A stretch of DNA of 64,000 bases from Mucilaginibacter sp. PAMB04168 (GTDB lineage: Bacteria > Bacteroidota > Bacteroidia > Sphingobacteriales > Sphingobacteriaceae): positions 3,968,001 to 4,032,000 of the forward strand of contig NZ_CP155079.2 of the NCBI RefSeq assembly GCF_039634365.2, in the 5' to 3' direction. A program made the position numbers and the translations under genes. Of this stretch, positions 27,156 through 36,585 are shown one piece after another. Each line of letters opens with the position of its first letter. Position 1 is the first letter of the stretch. The notes under the pieces were generated by a model. It searched no databases, was not told the origin of the DNA, and was given only the letters and a program-made list of their open reading frames with translations.

Positions 27156-27593
27156 TTATTCCTCAATTACGTCTACGCTCAAAATTTTATCGCCTTGGCG
27201 GATAGCATCAACCACATCAACATTTTCAACCACTTTACCAAAACAAGTGTGGTTTCTGTCAAGGTGAGCAGTGTTATCACGGCTGTGGCAAATAAAGAAC
27301 TGAGAGCTGCCGGTATTACGGCCTGCATGTGCCATAGAAAGCACGCCACGGTCATGGTATTGGTTCTCGCCGGTTAATTCACAATTGATACGGGTACCAG
27401 AACCGCCAGCGCCTGTGCCGGTAGGATCGCCACCTTGTACAACAAAATTAGGTATTACACGGTGAAAAGTTACACCATTGTAAAAGCCGGTTTTAGCCAG
27501 GTTAAGAAAGTTGGCTACAGTATTAGGAGCGTCTTTATCGTAAAATTCGATAGTCATGTCGCCCTTTTCGGTTCTCATTATTGCTTTGCTCAT
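27156..27593 (-). CDS. Peptidyl-prolyl cis-trans isomerase, cyclophilin type
   Basis: 145-residue single-domain cyclophilin that catalyses proline isomerisation during protein folding. The active-site signature FHRVIPNFVVQGGDPTGTG and the SQFFICH strand are intact. There is no signal peptide, so this is the cytosolic PpiB-like form. A -7 like element TAACTTTG lies at 27621-27628 on the minus strand. DUF5606 follows downstream and may be cotranscribed. Confidence 0.95.
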   Translation of the reverse strand: MSKAIMRTEKGDMTIEFYDKDAPNTVANFLNLAKTGFYNGVTFHRVIPNFVVQGGDPTGTGAGGSGTRINCELTGENQYHDRGVLSMAHAGRNTGSSQFFICHSRDNTAHLDRNHTCFGKVVENVDVVDAIRQGDKILSVDVIEE

Positions 27594-27620
27594 ATCTTCT
27601 CAATTATTTCAACAAGGTGG

Positions 27621-27628
27621 CAAAGTTA
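27621..27628 (-). promoter_or_regulatory. Candidate cyclophilin promoter -7 element
   Basis: Minus-strand TAACTTTG matches TAnnTTTG exactly, about 28 bp upstream of the ATG. No TTG at the expected -33 distance. Confidence 0.35.
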
Positions 27629-27768
27629 AACATTTTGTGCATTACCGTAAATTTATAATAGCTTCAATATTTAATCGTTACATTTGATAAGCCCGCTTCA
27701 TACTCCTGGTTACAGAGTACTTAAAAAAAGGGCTCCAGCAATCTGAAATCGAATATCCGGTATCCGAA

Positions 27769-29025
27769 ATGAAGAAATACTTCTTAGCTTTCTCCCTTAT
27801 ATTTTTTTCATCCATGCTAAGGGCAGCCTCAATTTTGCTGCCGATGGATGAGGTACAAAAAGATCATTTAAAGTCATACGGTATTGCTTACTGGGTTTTA
27901 CGCAACGGAGAGTCTATTGATTGGCTGCTTAATTACCGGGGCGGCAGTTTCATGACCAAGTATAGCAAGCAAATTGAAGATGAATGCAAAATACGCGGCG
28001 TAAGCTACGAAGTGGTGGCCGATGCTAAGGTAAACGCCATATTAAGCGAGGTGAGCGATCCGTCGGTTAACATGGACGTGGTAAAGCTGGAAAAAGCACC
28101 AAAAATGGCAGTTTACTCTCCTAAAAATAAGCTACCCTGGGATGACGCCGTTACCCTGGTGCTCAAATATGCCGAGATCCCCTATGATGTGGTTTATGAT
28201 GAGGAAGTGATAAAAGGCGACCTGCAGAAGTATGACTGGTTACACCTGCATCACGAAGATTTTACAGGCCAGTATAGCAAGTTTTACGGCAGCTTTCGCT
28301 TCCAGCCCTGGTACCAGGATGATGTAAAAGCGCAAGAAGCTACGGCACGAAGGCTGGGCTTCAAAAAGGTGTCGCAAATGAAACTCTCGGTAGCACAGCA
28401 CATACATGATTTTTGCGGTGGTGGCGGCTTTCTATTTGCCATGTGTTCGGGTACTGATACGTTTGACATTGCCCTGGCTTCGGCTGGAACCGATATTTGT
28501 GAGGCCATGTTTGATGGCGACCCGGCCGATTACCGTGCCCAGGGAAAGCTTGATTACAGCCAAACCTTTGCGTTTCAAAACTTCCGGCTGGATATGAACC
28601 CGATGTCGCACCAATTTAGCGATATTGACGTAACGCCTTACCGGCAGGTTGAGCGTACGCACGATTTCTTTACGCTATTTGATTTTTCAGCCAAGTGGGA
28701 TATCGTACCTAGCATGCTAACCCAAAACCATGATAAAGTTATTAAAGGCTTTATGGGTTTAACAACAGCCTACAATAAAAGCCGGTTAAAGCCGGGTGTA
28801 ACTATTATGGGTGAAATGAAGACCCAAAACGAAGCCCGCTACATACACGGAGAATATGGCAAGGGCCAGTGGACTTTTTACGGCGGTCATGATCCTGAAG
28901 ATTATCAGCACGCCGTTGGGGATCCACCCACAGACCTGAAACTTCACCCTAACTCGCCGGGTTATCGCTTAATCCTGAATAACGTGTTATTCCCTGCGGC
29001 TAAAAAGAAAAAGCAGAAGACTTAA
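27769..29025 (+). CDS. Secreted amidotransferase-like protein ('asparagine synthetase B' by database label)
   Basis: 418 residues with a signal peptide (about 1-19, ending LRAAS). It resembles a Bacteroidota family labelled asparagine synthetase B in databases, but I see neither the N-terminal Cys2 Ntn glutaminase nor the ATP-pyrophosphatase motif of true AsnB, and it is exported. The middle (about 120-260) instead reads like a class I glutamine-amidotransferase/ThuA-like fold: a Rossmann-type start (MAVYSPKNKLPWDDAVTLVL), a strand-turn (DWLHLHHEDF), then a nucleophile-elbow-like GGGFLFAMCSGTD with a Cys. The C-terminus has a GEYGKGQWTFYGGHDPED segment, again GATase-like. Substrate unknown. 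Single gene. Confidence 0.7.
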   Translation: MKKYFLAFSLIFFSSMLRAASILLPMDEVQKDHLKSYGIAYWVLRNGESIDWLLNYRGGSFMTKYSKQIEDECKIRGVSYEVVADAKVNAILSEVSDPSVNMDVVKLEKAPKMAVYSPKNKLPWDDAVTLVLKYAEIPYDVVYDEEVIKGDLQKYDWLHLHHEDFTGQYSKFYGSFRFQPWYQDDVKAQEATARRLGFKKVSQMKLSVAQHIHDFCGGGGFLFAMCSGTDTFDIALASAGTDICEAMFDGDPADYRAQGKLDYSQTFAFQNFRLDMNPMSHQFSDIDVTPYRQVERTHDFFTLFDFSAKWDIVPSMLTQNHDKVIKGFMGLTTAYNKSRLKPGVTIMGEMKTQNEARYIHGEYGKGQWTFYGGHDPEDYQHAVGDPPTDLKLHPNSPGYRLILNNVLFPAAKKKKQKT

Positions 29026-29113
29026 TTTATCTTGCTTTGATGACCTTTTTTTGTCTCAATCAAGCAAATATACTATAGCGCACAGTATCCTTTAAGCAGC
29101 TATTATATCTGAA

Positions 29114-31192
29114 TTAATTATAAAAAGTCCAGCTCACGCCAAACTTCAACAGCTTGTCTGGGCCAGGGTAACGGTTCACCATGTAGTAACCGTTGCTTTG
29201 CAACCCCTGGTTGGCATAATCATACATCAGGAACAAGTTGGTACGGAAAAGCGTGGCCTTAACATATGGTGTGATAACCGGATAAGTTAAAAAAGATATA
29301 TCGGTGCTATTATAAAACTGGCCGATTCCTATGGCATAATTAGGTGCCGTGTAAGCGGTATTGTAACGTGCATTAACACCGATGCTGGTATTAAGTACCG
29401 TAAAGAACAGCTTGGTAAAATAGATGTTAATGTAATTATAAATCTGCGGCGTGCGCAAGGTCGACTGGTAATCTGACCGCTGGTAAACAAAATAGTCTTC
29501 AAAGTGCCAGTTACCTAAATCGAACTTTTTACCTGCGCTAATTTTAAGCAAGTTAAGCGGCGAACTGAGCTGTGCCGGTGCGGCATCAATACCGCCAGGC
29601 GTTTGCGCGGCAAAGTACTGGTAACCATTTACCAAAAAGTATTCTGCTTTTAAATCCAGCTGCAATTTATCGTTAATGTAATTGAACGATATGTTATTGA
29701 TCTGCTGCTTGCCAATACCCGTGTTACGGTAAATGTAGTGGTTAGATATCCAGTCTTTAAAAATAAGCGGGGCCTCGTTGTTTTGTGCATAAGCACCTAA
29801 AATTATGCGCCCGGCCTTTTGCCCTCCGGCCAAGGTTAGCTTGGCATCATACAGGTAATCTCCGAAGTTGTAACCCTGAACCACCTGCTGAAAGTCACCT
29901 TCCAACCCTACTCTGTCGCTAAAGCGATAACTGAATTTAGCGTTTAATTTGATGTTTTGATAAGTAGCATTTTGCACCCGGCGCTGCTGGTTACGCAAAT
30001 TTGTATTTACGTCTATAGAATCAATAATGTATTGCGAATAGTGAAATAAGTCATGCGTTAAGCCGACATCCAACTTCACTTCGTTTTTAACAAAACTGAC
30101 CGATTTTCCTCTGAGGTAAAAGCTGTAGGAAAAGTCGTTACGTATATCAGTTACCGCCAAAGAGTCTTGCCCTACGGTCGAATTAAAGAAGTAATCGGGA
30201 AAAACCCAATAGTTATCAGGCTCATTTTGATAGAACCTGTACTTTTGAACATTGTAATAAAAAGTGTGCGACAAGCGCTGCGTGGGCAATATCTTTTGCG
30301 CATCTTTTGCCTGGTTCACTATGGTATCAATACGGCCCAGGTAGTAAAATTGCTTTACATATAAGCCATTGTTACGGTTGTTTATGTAAGCGCTGCTTAG
30401 CCTTACCGGCAGGTTCTGCTTATCGTTATTAAATGTTGAAGCGTTAAATATATTATTATCAACAATGGCCCCGCTTTCCGGCGCTTTCATATTATTGAAT
30501 ATAACGTTGGCTAACAAGTTATACCGCTTGCTTTTCGACTCGTACCAGGTAGCCACCGCGGCATTCAAATCACTAACGTTTTGCCGGCGATAAAAGCCGC
30601 GCGAACCGGTTGAGTTGAAGTTGAATGTAAAATTCCAGTTTGGCTTTATGTTTTGCGTATGTACCAGCTTAAATATCTGATCGGCATTGGGGTTACCAAA
30701 GGCTCCGCTATAAAACGACAAGTTCGTATAGGCTACCCGGGTACGGTAATACATAATATCCTGTGGCGTAATCATGTACACATCAAGCGCATGGTTACCC
30801 ACATCAAACCCTACCCCTTTTAATGGTTCAAACAACAGCGGGCGTTGTGGCAGGCCGGTACTGCCCAAGTGTATACGCGGACTACGTGGCTGATTAAGGG
30901 GGCTGTAATTTTCAAAGTTCACCAACCCGGTATCCAACGGAAATACCTGCGTGCTATCATTCAATAAGCGCTCGTTGGTCACCTTAACAAATTTAGATGT
31001 GTAGATGACTGTATCGCGTTTATTTTCTTCGCGCTTGCGCGTACTGTCTATCATCTGAGCATCGGTGAGCTTGCTGCGGCCATTGCGCAGGGTATCGGCA
31101 CCATAAGGGCGGTCAGGTATTTGTGCAAACGCCGTATGAGCTACAGCCAGCAGCAGCAACGTTGTAAAAAGGTATTTAAGCTTGTTCAGCAT
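29114..31192 (-). CDS. Putative outer membrane porin (Porin_10-like)
   Basis: 692 residues with a signal peptide (about 1-23, AHTAFAQ). A short periplasmic or linker region rich in charged residues follows (about 25-110), then a long beta-strand-rich barrel with alternating aromatic residues, ending in a terminal strand LLKFGVSWTFYN with C-terminal aromatic residues, the outer membrane insertion signal. Matches the Bacteroidota putative porin family in length and in the FDVGNHALDVYMITPQDIMYY segment near the barrel start. Substrate unknown. Single gene upstream of the PNP/lpxK pair's 3' end. Confidence 0.82.
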   Translation of the reverse strand: MLNKLKYLFTTLLLLAVAHTAFAQIPDRPYGADTLRNGRSKLTDAQMIDSTRKREENKRDTVIYTSKFVKVTNERLLNDSTQVFPLDTGLVNFENYSPLNQPRSPRIHLGSTGLPQRPLLFEPLKGVGFDVGNHALDVYMITPQDIMYYRTRVAYTNLSFYSGAFGNPNADQIFKLVHTQNIKPNWNFTFNFNSTGSRGFYRRQNVSDLNAAVATWYESKSKRYNLLANVIFNNMKAPESGAIVDNNIFNASTFNNDKQNLPVRLSSAYINNRNNGLYVKQFYYLGRIDTIVNQAKDAQKILPTQRLSHTFYYNVQKYRFYQNEPDNYWVFPDYFFNSTVGQDSLAVTDIRNDFSYSFYLRGKSVSFVKNEVKLDVGLTHDLFHYSQYIIDSIDVNTNLRNQQRRVQNATYQNIKLNAKFSYRFSDRVGLEGDFQQVVQGYNFGDYLYDAKLTLAGGQKAGRIILGAYAQNNEAPLIFKDWISNHYIYRNTGIGKQQINNISFNYINDKLQLDLKAEYFLVNGYQYFAAQTPGGIDAAPAQLSSPLNLLKISAGKKFDLGNWHFEDYFVYQRSDYQSTLRTPQIYNYINIYFTKLFFTVLNTSIGVNARYNTAYTAPNYAIGIGQFYNSTDISFLTYPVITPYVKATLFRTNLFLMYDYANQGLQSNGYYMVNRYPGPDKLLKFGVSWTFYN

Positions 31193-31325
31193 TTAAATCA
31201 GTCAAAACAGACCTTTGTTATCTAAATTAAGTAAGGCAAGAAAAAAGAAGCGCGCCGCTCAACGGCCAAGCCGAAACTTTAAAGAAACCACTTCTTGTAA
31301 TTTCTGCTTGTTTACATAGTTTACG

Positions 31326-32141
31326 CTAACCCTGCGCAATCAATTCTTTTAAAATGTGTGTCATATGCGGCTCAGCATGCTGTGCTATATCAATAATCTC
31401 TTCTATAGATACCGGCTGCAGCGTGTCAGGGAAACCTTCGTCGGTAAGTACCGATATGGCAAAAACCGGCAAACCCATATGATTGGCTACTATAACTTCG
31501 GGCGCAGTGCTCATGCCCACGGCATCGCCGCCTATTATACGCAGATACCGGTACTCAGCACGCGTTTCCAGGTTAGGCCCCGTTACCGCTACATAAACTC
31601 CTTTATGGCAAGTAATATTGTTAGCGGCTGCAATTTGTAAAGCTTTTTCGGTTAAACGGCGGCTATAGGGCTCGCTCATGTCCGGAAAACGTGGACCAAG
31701 CTCCTCATCGTTAGTACCCACCAGTGGGTTTGTAGGTTGCAGGTTAATATGATCGTCTATCACCATCAGATCGCCTTTTCTAAAATCCGGATTAAGCGCA
31801 CCGCTGGCGTTTGATACAAAAAGCGTTTTAATGCCCAGCATTTTCATTACCCTAACCGGAAAAGTGATCTGCTGCATACTGTATCCTTCGTAATAGTGCA
31901 GCCTACCCTGCATGGCCACTACTTTTTTACCTGCCAAAGTACCAAATATTAACCTGCCTGAATGAAACTCCAGTGTTGAAATGGGAAAGCCGGGTATGTT
32001 GGAGTAAGGTAATTGCTTTTCAATCTCCATTTCTTTTACCAAGCCGCCAAGGCCGGTGCCTAAAATAATACCAGCCTCGGGCTCAAATTCGCCAATACGG
32101 CTTTTAATGTAAGCTACTGTGCTTTTTATACTGTTTAACAT
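31326..32141 (-). CDS. Purine-nucleoside phosphorylase (trimeric type)
   Basis: 271-residue trimeric PNP of the inosine/guanosine family, which splits purine nucleosides with phosphate to base and ribose 1-phosphate. Phosphate-site motifs GTGLGG and FHSGRL are present, with GRLHYYEGY and the purine-site glutamate Glu192 (NLETRAEYR). At the position of human Asn243, which reads the 6-oxo group, this protein has Asp234 (SVLTDEGFP), which may widen base specificity. The gene overlaps the end of lpxK by 38 bp and is probably cotranscribed with it. Confidence 0.93.
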   Translation of the reverse strand: MLNSIKSTVAYIKSRIGEFEPEAGIILGTGLGGLVKEMEIEKQLPYSNIPGFPISTLEFHSGRLIFGTLAGKKVVAMQGRLHYYEGYSMQQITFPVRVMKMLGIKTLFVSNASGALNPDFRKGDLMVIDDHINLQPTNPLVGTNDEELGPRFPDMSEPYSRRLTEKALQIAAANNITCHKGVYVAVTGPNLETRAEYRYLRIIGGDAVGMSTAPEVIVANHMGLPVFAISVLTDEGFPDTLQPVSIEEIIDIAQHAEPHMTHILKELIAQG

Positions 32142-33168
32142 AGTTATTTATCGTTTCGTTCAACTGCTGTTCACCATTGTTTAAAAATCTTATGCCTATA
32201 GGTAAAGTCCATATAGGCAAGGTTTGTACATAGGGCAGCAATTCGGGTTCTCTTAAGCGCTGTGCATCCTTTTCGGTAGTAATAATTACCTTTTTTGCGG
32301 CACTGCAGTTGTTATAATCCTGCGCAAGTTTAGCAATATTTTTTAAGCTAAATTGGTGATGGTCGGGATAATTATGATGTACAATATGTACGCTGTATTG
32401 TTTAATATATTGCAATAAAGGCTGCGGGTTGGCTATTCCGGTTAGCACAAAAACGGCAGTATCGGCATCGGGCAATGTTTTAGCCGGTTTTCCGTATAAA
32501 TCAAGCATAGCCAGGTAGTCTATCGCGGTAAAATACACCTGTTGAAAGCCAAATGGCTTTAATCGTTGCAGTGCCGCATGCTGCTGGTTGGCCGTCAGAT
32601 TGACGGGACATTTGCTCACTATCATAACATCGGCCCGGTAGCGGCCTACAAAGGGCTCCCGCAGGTTGCCTGCAGGTAAAAGCAGGTGGGGTTCATGCAG
32701 GCGGTTATAATCAAATAATAAAATATTAAAACCCGCCTGTACTGCCCTGTGCTGGTAAGCATCGTCTAAAATCACCAGGCTGTGGTTGATTTGCAATTGC
32801 TCAATACCTATAACCCGCTTCTCGCACACGGCCACGGTAACATCCGGAAACTTTTGTTTGAACTGAGCAGGCTCATCCCCTATTTGGGCAGCAGTAGCAT
32901 CTTTCTCAGCTATCAGGTAACCTTTGGTTTGACGGCCATAGCCACGGCTTAAGGTAGCCAGTTGATGATTGTTTTTAAGCAACCTTACCAGGTACTCCGT
33001 CATAGGGCTTTTGCCTGCCCCACCAATATCCAGATTACCTATGCAAATAACCGGAATGGTAAACCGCCGGCTTTGAAATATTCCGGTATCGTAAAACCAG
33101 TTGCGTAATATAACAACCAGCCCATACAACAGCGAAAAAGGAAATAATAACCAGCGCAGGTATTTCAT
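32104..33168 (-). CDS. lpxK: Tetraacyldisaccharide 4'-kinase LpxK
   Basis: 354-residue inner-membrane kinase that phosphorylates the 4' position of the lipid A disaccharide precursor to give lipid IVA. An N-terminal amphipathic/hydrophobic helix (about 1-22) anchors it. The P-loop is GNLDIGGAGKSP (Lys53-Ser54). An SRGYGRQTKG segment follows and LVILDDAYQHR is the family's conserved acidic motif. Length is usual. It overlaps the downstream PNP gene by 38 bp. Confidence 0.95.
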   Translation of the reverse strand: MKYLRWLLFPFSLLYGLVVILRNWFYDTGIFQSRRFTIPVICIGNLDIGGAGKSPMTEYLVRLLKNNHQLATLSRGYGRQTKGYLIAEKDATAAQIGDEPAQFKQKFPDVTVAVCEKRVIGIEQLQINHSLVILDDAYQHRAVQAGFNILLFDYNRLHEPHLLLPAGNLREPFVGRYRADVMIVSKCPVNLTANQQHAALQRLKPFGFQQVYFTAIDYLAMLDLYGKPAKTLPDADTAVFVLTGIANPQPLLQYIKQYSVHIVHHNYPDHHQFSLKNIAKLAQDYNNCSAAKKVIITTEKDAQRLREPELLPYVQTLPIWTLPIGIRFLNNGEQQLNETINNYVKQYKKHSSLH

Positions 33169-33263
33169 AACTAAAGGGCTAAAGATACGAAAAGCAAATA
33201 GCCTTTAACAGAAGGTGTAGAGCGGCTTAAGTGAAGGATGCGTCAGATTTAAATGGAGACGGT

Positions 33264-33806
33264 TTAAAACACAAATTTATCGCCTGCTTTTGTTTCATTG
33301 CGGCGGCTTTCATCACAAACCTCGAAGTAAAAAAAATCGCTCACATGGCGCTGAACAGATATGCCGTTAACATCCTGGTCATTATACATGATTTTCTGAA
33401 TGCCATACTTGGCCGATTGGGTTCCTTTTTGAAAGTATGAAATTAAGATGTTATGCTCGTAACTGCCTGATGGATTAAACGCCACAGGAAATGTGCCCGG
33501 CGATTGCTTGTAGCCGGCCTGCAATTTGGCCACGCCAAGCTCTGTTTTCAGCTTTTGTAATACTTCATCCATATCAGCGTCTGCCTCGCCGTAGGCAATT
33601 ACGGAGTAAGGCTTATCCAGGGCGTTATAAGATATCTTGATTTTAGCTTTGATTTCCTTGCCGCCGGTTTTGATGACGATGTCGCTGGTATCTTTATAAA
33701 GGTTGTAAATGCGGTCCACATCCAGTTCAGGACCGGTTGCTTTCTTTTGAGCCACAACAGCCTGCGCAAATAATAAGCTAATAATAATGAAGTAAACTTT
33801 TTTCAT
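33264..33806 (-). CDS. Secreted protein of unknown family, paralogue A
   Basis: 180 residues with a signal peptide (about 1-19, AVVAQ). The mature part starts with a DVDRIYNLYKD helix, then a beta-rich region with VIKTGGKEIKAKI, YGEADADMDEVL, QKGTQSAKYGI and a C-terminal DFFYFEVCDE strand. I do not recognise the family. The next gene upstream (33958-34521) encodes a clear paralogue with the same motif order, so a local duplication occurred. Likely periplasmic; no lipobox, metal-site or enzyme motif is visible. Confidence 0.75.
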   Translation of the reverse strand: MKKVYFIIISLLFAQAVVAQKKATGPELDVDRIYNLYKDTSDIVIKTGGKEIKAKIKISYNALDKPYSVIAYGEADADMDEVLQKLKTELGVAKLQAGYKQSPGTFPVAFNPSGSYEHNILISYFQKGTQSAKYGIQKIMYNDQDVNGISVQRHVSDFFYFEVCDESRRNETKAGDKFVF

Positions 33807-33957
33807 GTACGCTGTTTAACGCCTGTACCGAAGTACAATAATACGTATAATACAACATAACTTCATAAATCACAGGTTTATTGTAGCGCAAAATACCTTT
33901 TACAACACTATTTTTGCTTAGGTAACGTATTAGTTAACTACTACAACAACCGGCAGT

Positions 33958-34521
33958 TTAAAAATCAAATTTTTCAGGCTTGCTGGTTCTTTTACGCGCG
34001 GTATCACCTACTTCAAAATAAAAAAAATCTGAATTGAAGCGGGCGGTGCCATTTTCACCAGTAAGCTGATTACGGGCTTCCATATCTTTAATACCATATT
34101 TAGCGTACTGTGTACCTTTTTGATATGCCCGCACCGGTATGTTATTCTCATACATGCCGTTCTGATCAAAGTTTACCACGTTGGCGCCGCCGAGCTTTCG
34201 GTAACCCGATTTTACTTTAGCCTCTCCCAACTGATCAACCAGTTCTTGTAAATCGGTATCGGCTGCTGCTTCGCCGTAAACTATAATACGGTACGGCTTA
34301 TTTTTGCCATTATAGCCAATAAGCACCCGGGCAGTTATTTCACGGTCGCCCACAAAAATGGTGGTTTCTGAATGGCCTTTATACTTTTCGTACAAGCGGT
34401 CAACGTCAAGCTGGTTAGTTTGCGCAGTGCCGCTCTCTACAAAGCACAAACAAACTATTACCAGCGCAAAAACCGATAATAAACCACTTTTAATACGTAA
34501 TAAGTTGCAGCTACTAAACAT
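33958..34521 (-). CDS. Secreted protein of unknown family, paralogue B
   Basis: 187 residues with an N-terminal signal peptide (about 10-33, VESGTAQ). Mature sequence motifs LDVDRLYEKYK, FVGDREITARV, YGEAAADTDLQEL, QKGTQYAKYGI and DFFYFEVGDTARK repeat those of paralogue A in the same order. Function is unknown. It is 151 bp upstream of paralogue A in the same direction and divergent from the rhamnogalacturonan lyase gene across a 165-bp region with a direct repeat. Confidence 0.75.
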   Translation of the reverse strand: MFSSCNLLRIKSGLLSVFALVIVCLCFVESGTAQTNQLDVDRLYEKYKGHSETTIFVGDREITARVLIGYNGKNKPYRIIVYGEAAADTDLQELVDQLGEAKVKSGYRKLGGANVVNFDQNGMYENNIPVRAYQKGTQYAKYGIKDMEARNQLTGENGTARFNSDFFYFEVGDTARKRTSKPEKFDF

Positions 34522-34553
34522 TCTACAATAATAACAACATTACAACACATTAA

Positions 34554-34587
34554 ACGCAGCTACAATCCTGTTTTTTACGCAGCTACA
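34554..34587. repeat. Short direct repeat in divergent promoter region
   Basis: ACGCAGCTACA occurs at 34554-34564 and 34577-34587 (23-bp period, about two helical turns), with a partial third copy GCAGCTAC at 34507-34514. It lies between paralogue B and the lyase gene and could be an operator. Confidence 0.35.
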
Positions 34588-34686
34588 GCATCAGTGTAAC
34601 ATTTTGGCTACTACCCTACAGTGCATCACAGTTGTTTGCCCTACGAAATTTATTTTAACCTCATCAATTAAAACCAATTACCTAAA

Positions 34687-36585
34687 ATGCGAAATTATTT
34701 AAAGACAGCGTGCCTGCTCTGCGCGGCAACGCTGTGTACAGGCACATCTGCATTTTCACAAAAAATGATGGAAAAGCTGGGCCGCGGCGTAGTAGCCGTT
34801 AACCAGGGCGGCGGCAAAGTGTACGTAGGCTGGCGATTGCTGGGAACCGACCCCGATAAACTGGCATTTAATTTATACCGCCAAGCGGGGAACAAAACGG
34901 CTGTAAAGCTCAATAAAGAGCCTGTTATGGCAACTACAAATTATGTAGACCAACTTACCGATACCACTGCTACAACCGCTTACTTTGTAAAAGAAGTAGT
35001 AAATGGCAAAGAAGGCAAAGCAAGCGCTCCTTTCACCCTGCGTGCCGGTGCCAAACCTTATTTATCTGTGCCATTACAAACCCCAGACGGATACAAGCCT
35101 AATGATGGTTCGGTAGGCGACCTGGACGGCGACGGCGAGTACGAAGTTATTGTACATCAGGTTGGGATGGGGCACGATAATTCGCATAAAGGTATGACCA
35201 CCCCACCCATATTGGAAGCTTACAAACTGGATGGCACCTTATTGTGGCGCATTAACCTTGGCCGTAACATACGCGAGGGTGCACACTACACCCAGTTTAT
35301 GGTGTATGACCTGGATGGCGACGGCAAAGCTGAAATTGCCTGCAAAACAGCCGATGGCAGTATGGATGGTAAAGGCAAGGTAATTGGAGACTCTAGCAAA
35401 ACCTGGCGAAACCAGGACGGCCACGTTTTACAAGGTCCCGAGTACTTAACCGTTTTTAACGGACAAACCGGCGCTGCCATTAATACCACAGCCTATGTGC
35501 CCGGCCGTCATCCTACCAAACAAGACCCTACTACCGAAGAAATGAAAGCCATTTGGGGCGATGGCTACGGCAACCGTGGCGAGCGTTATTTGGCTGCAGT
35601 AGCCTACCTGGATGGCAAACACCCCAGCTTAATTATGTGCCGCGGTTATTACACCCGCACCGTTATTGCAGCCTGGGATTTAGTAAAAGGCCAGTTGAAA
35701 CAGCGCTGGGTATTTGACAGCGATGCCACGCCCGAAACCCGTCCTTTTCGCGGCCAGGGCAACCACAACCTAACCGTTACTGATGTAGACGGTGACGGCA
35801 AAGATGAAATTGTATACGGCGCCATGACGCTCGACGATAACGGCAAGGGCTTGTACACCACTGGCATAGGCCATGCAGATGCTCTGCACGTGTCTGACCT
35901 TGACCCCGACCGGCCTGGCTTGGAAGTATTTGACATACAGGAACGCTTTGGTGATGCCGGGGCTAATTTTAGAGACGCACGCACCGGCGAAATGATCTGG
36001 AAAAAGAGTTCGGTGAAGGCGGGCGATGATGGCGAGGGGCCAGGCCGTGGCCTTTCGCTGGATGTTGACCCGCGTTACCGCGGATTCGAATCATGGGTGG
36101 CCGGGGCTGGTATTTCGGGTATGTTTGATGTGAAAGGAAATAAGATAGCCGAGCGCAACCCATCTGTAAACTTTGGTATTTTTTGGGACGATGATATGTT
36201 GAGCGAGTTGCTGGACGGTACCCGCATAACCAAATGGGATTACCTCAACAGTAAACCCGATATGCTCCTGAACGCTGCCTTATACGATTGTGTGAGCAAC
36301 AACGGCACCAAGCAAAACCCAGTACTGAGCGGCGATATACTGGGCGACTGGCGCGAAGAAGCCATTTACGCCACACGCGATGGTAAGGAACTGCGTATCT
36401 TTACCACCACCATACCAGCCATGAACCGCTTTTACACCTTTATGCACGATCCGCAATACCGCGTAAGTATTGCCTGGCAAAACGTAGCCTACAACCAGCC
36501 ACCCCATACCAGCTTTTACATAGGCGAGGGCATGAAAACACCGCCTAAACCTAACATTGTAATTGTTGGAGAGAAAGCAAAATAA
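34687..36585 (+). CDS. Rhamnogalacturonan lyase, PL11 family
   Basis: 632 residues with a signal peptide (about 1-25, SAFSQ). An N-terminal fibronectin-like beta domain (GRGVVAVNQGGGKVYVGWRLL) is followed by an eight-bladed propeller with repeated calcium-binding DxDGDG turns (GDLDGDGEYEV, YDLDGDGKAEI, TDVDGDGKDEI). This is the PL11 architecture; such enzymes cleave the rhamnose-galacturonic acid backbone of pectin by beta-elimination. There is no SusC/D pair, sugar transporter or regulator adjacent, so it is an orphan pectin enzyme. Secreted, probably periplasmic or outer-surface. Confidence 0.93.
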   Translation: MRNYLKTACLLCAATLCTGTSAFSQKMMEKLGRGVVAVNQGGGKVYVGWRLLGTDPDKLAFNLYRQAGNKTAVKLNKEPVMATTNYVDQLTDTTATTAYFVKEVVNGKEGKASAPFTLRAGAKPYLSVPLQTPDGYKPNDGSVGDLDGDGEYEVIVHQVGMGHDNSHKGMTTPPILEAYKLDGTLLWRINLGRNIREGAHYTQFMVYDLDGDGKAEIACKTADGSMDGKGKVIGDSSKTWRNQDGHVLQGPEYLTVFNGQTGAAINTTAYVPGRHPTKQDPTTEEMKAIWGDGYGNRGERYLAAVAYLDGKHPSLIMCRGYYTRTVIAAWDLVKGQLKQRWVFDSDATPETRPFRGQGNHNLTVTDVDGDGKDEIVYGAMTLDDNGKGLYTTGIGHADALHVSDLDPDRPGLEVFDIQERFGDAGANFRDARTGEMIWKKSSVKAGDDGEGPGRGLSLDVDPRYRGFESWVAGAGISGMFDVKGNKIAERNPSVNFGIFWDDDMLSELLDGTRITKWDYLNSKPDMLLNAALYDCVSNNGTKQNPVLSGDILGDWREEAIYATRDGKELRIFTTTIPAMNRFYTFMHDPQYRVSIAWQNVAYNQPPHTSFYIGEGMKTPPKPNIVIVGEKAK

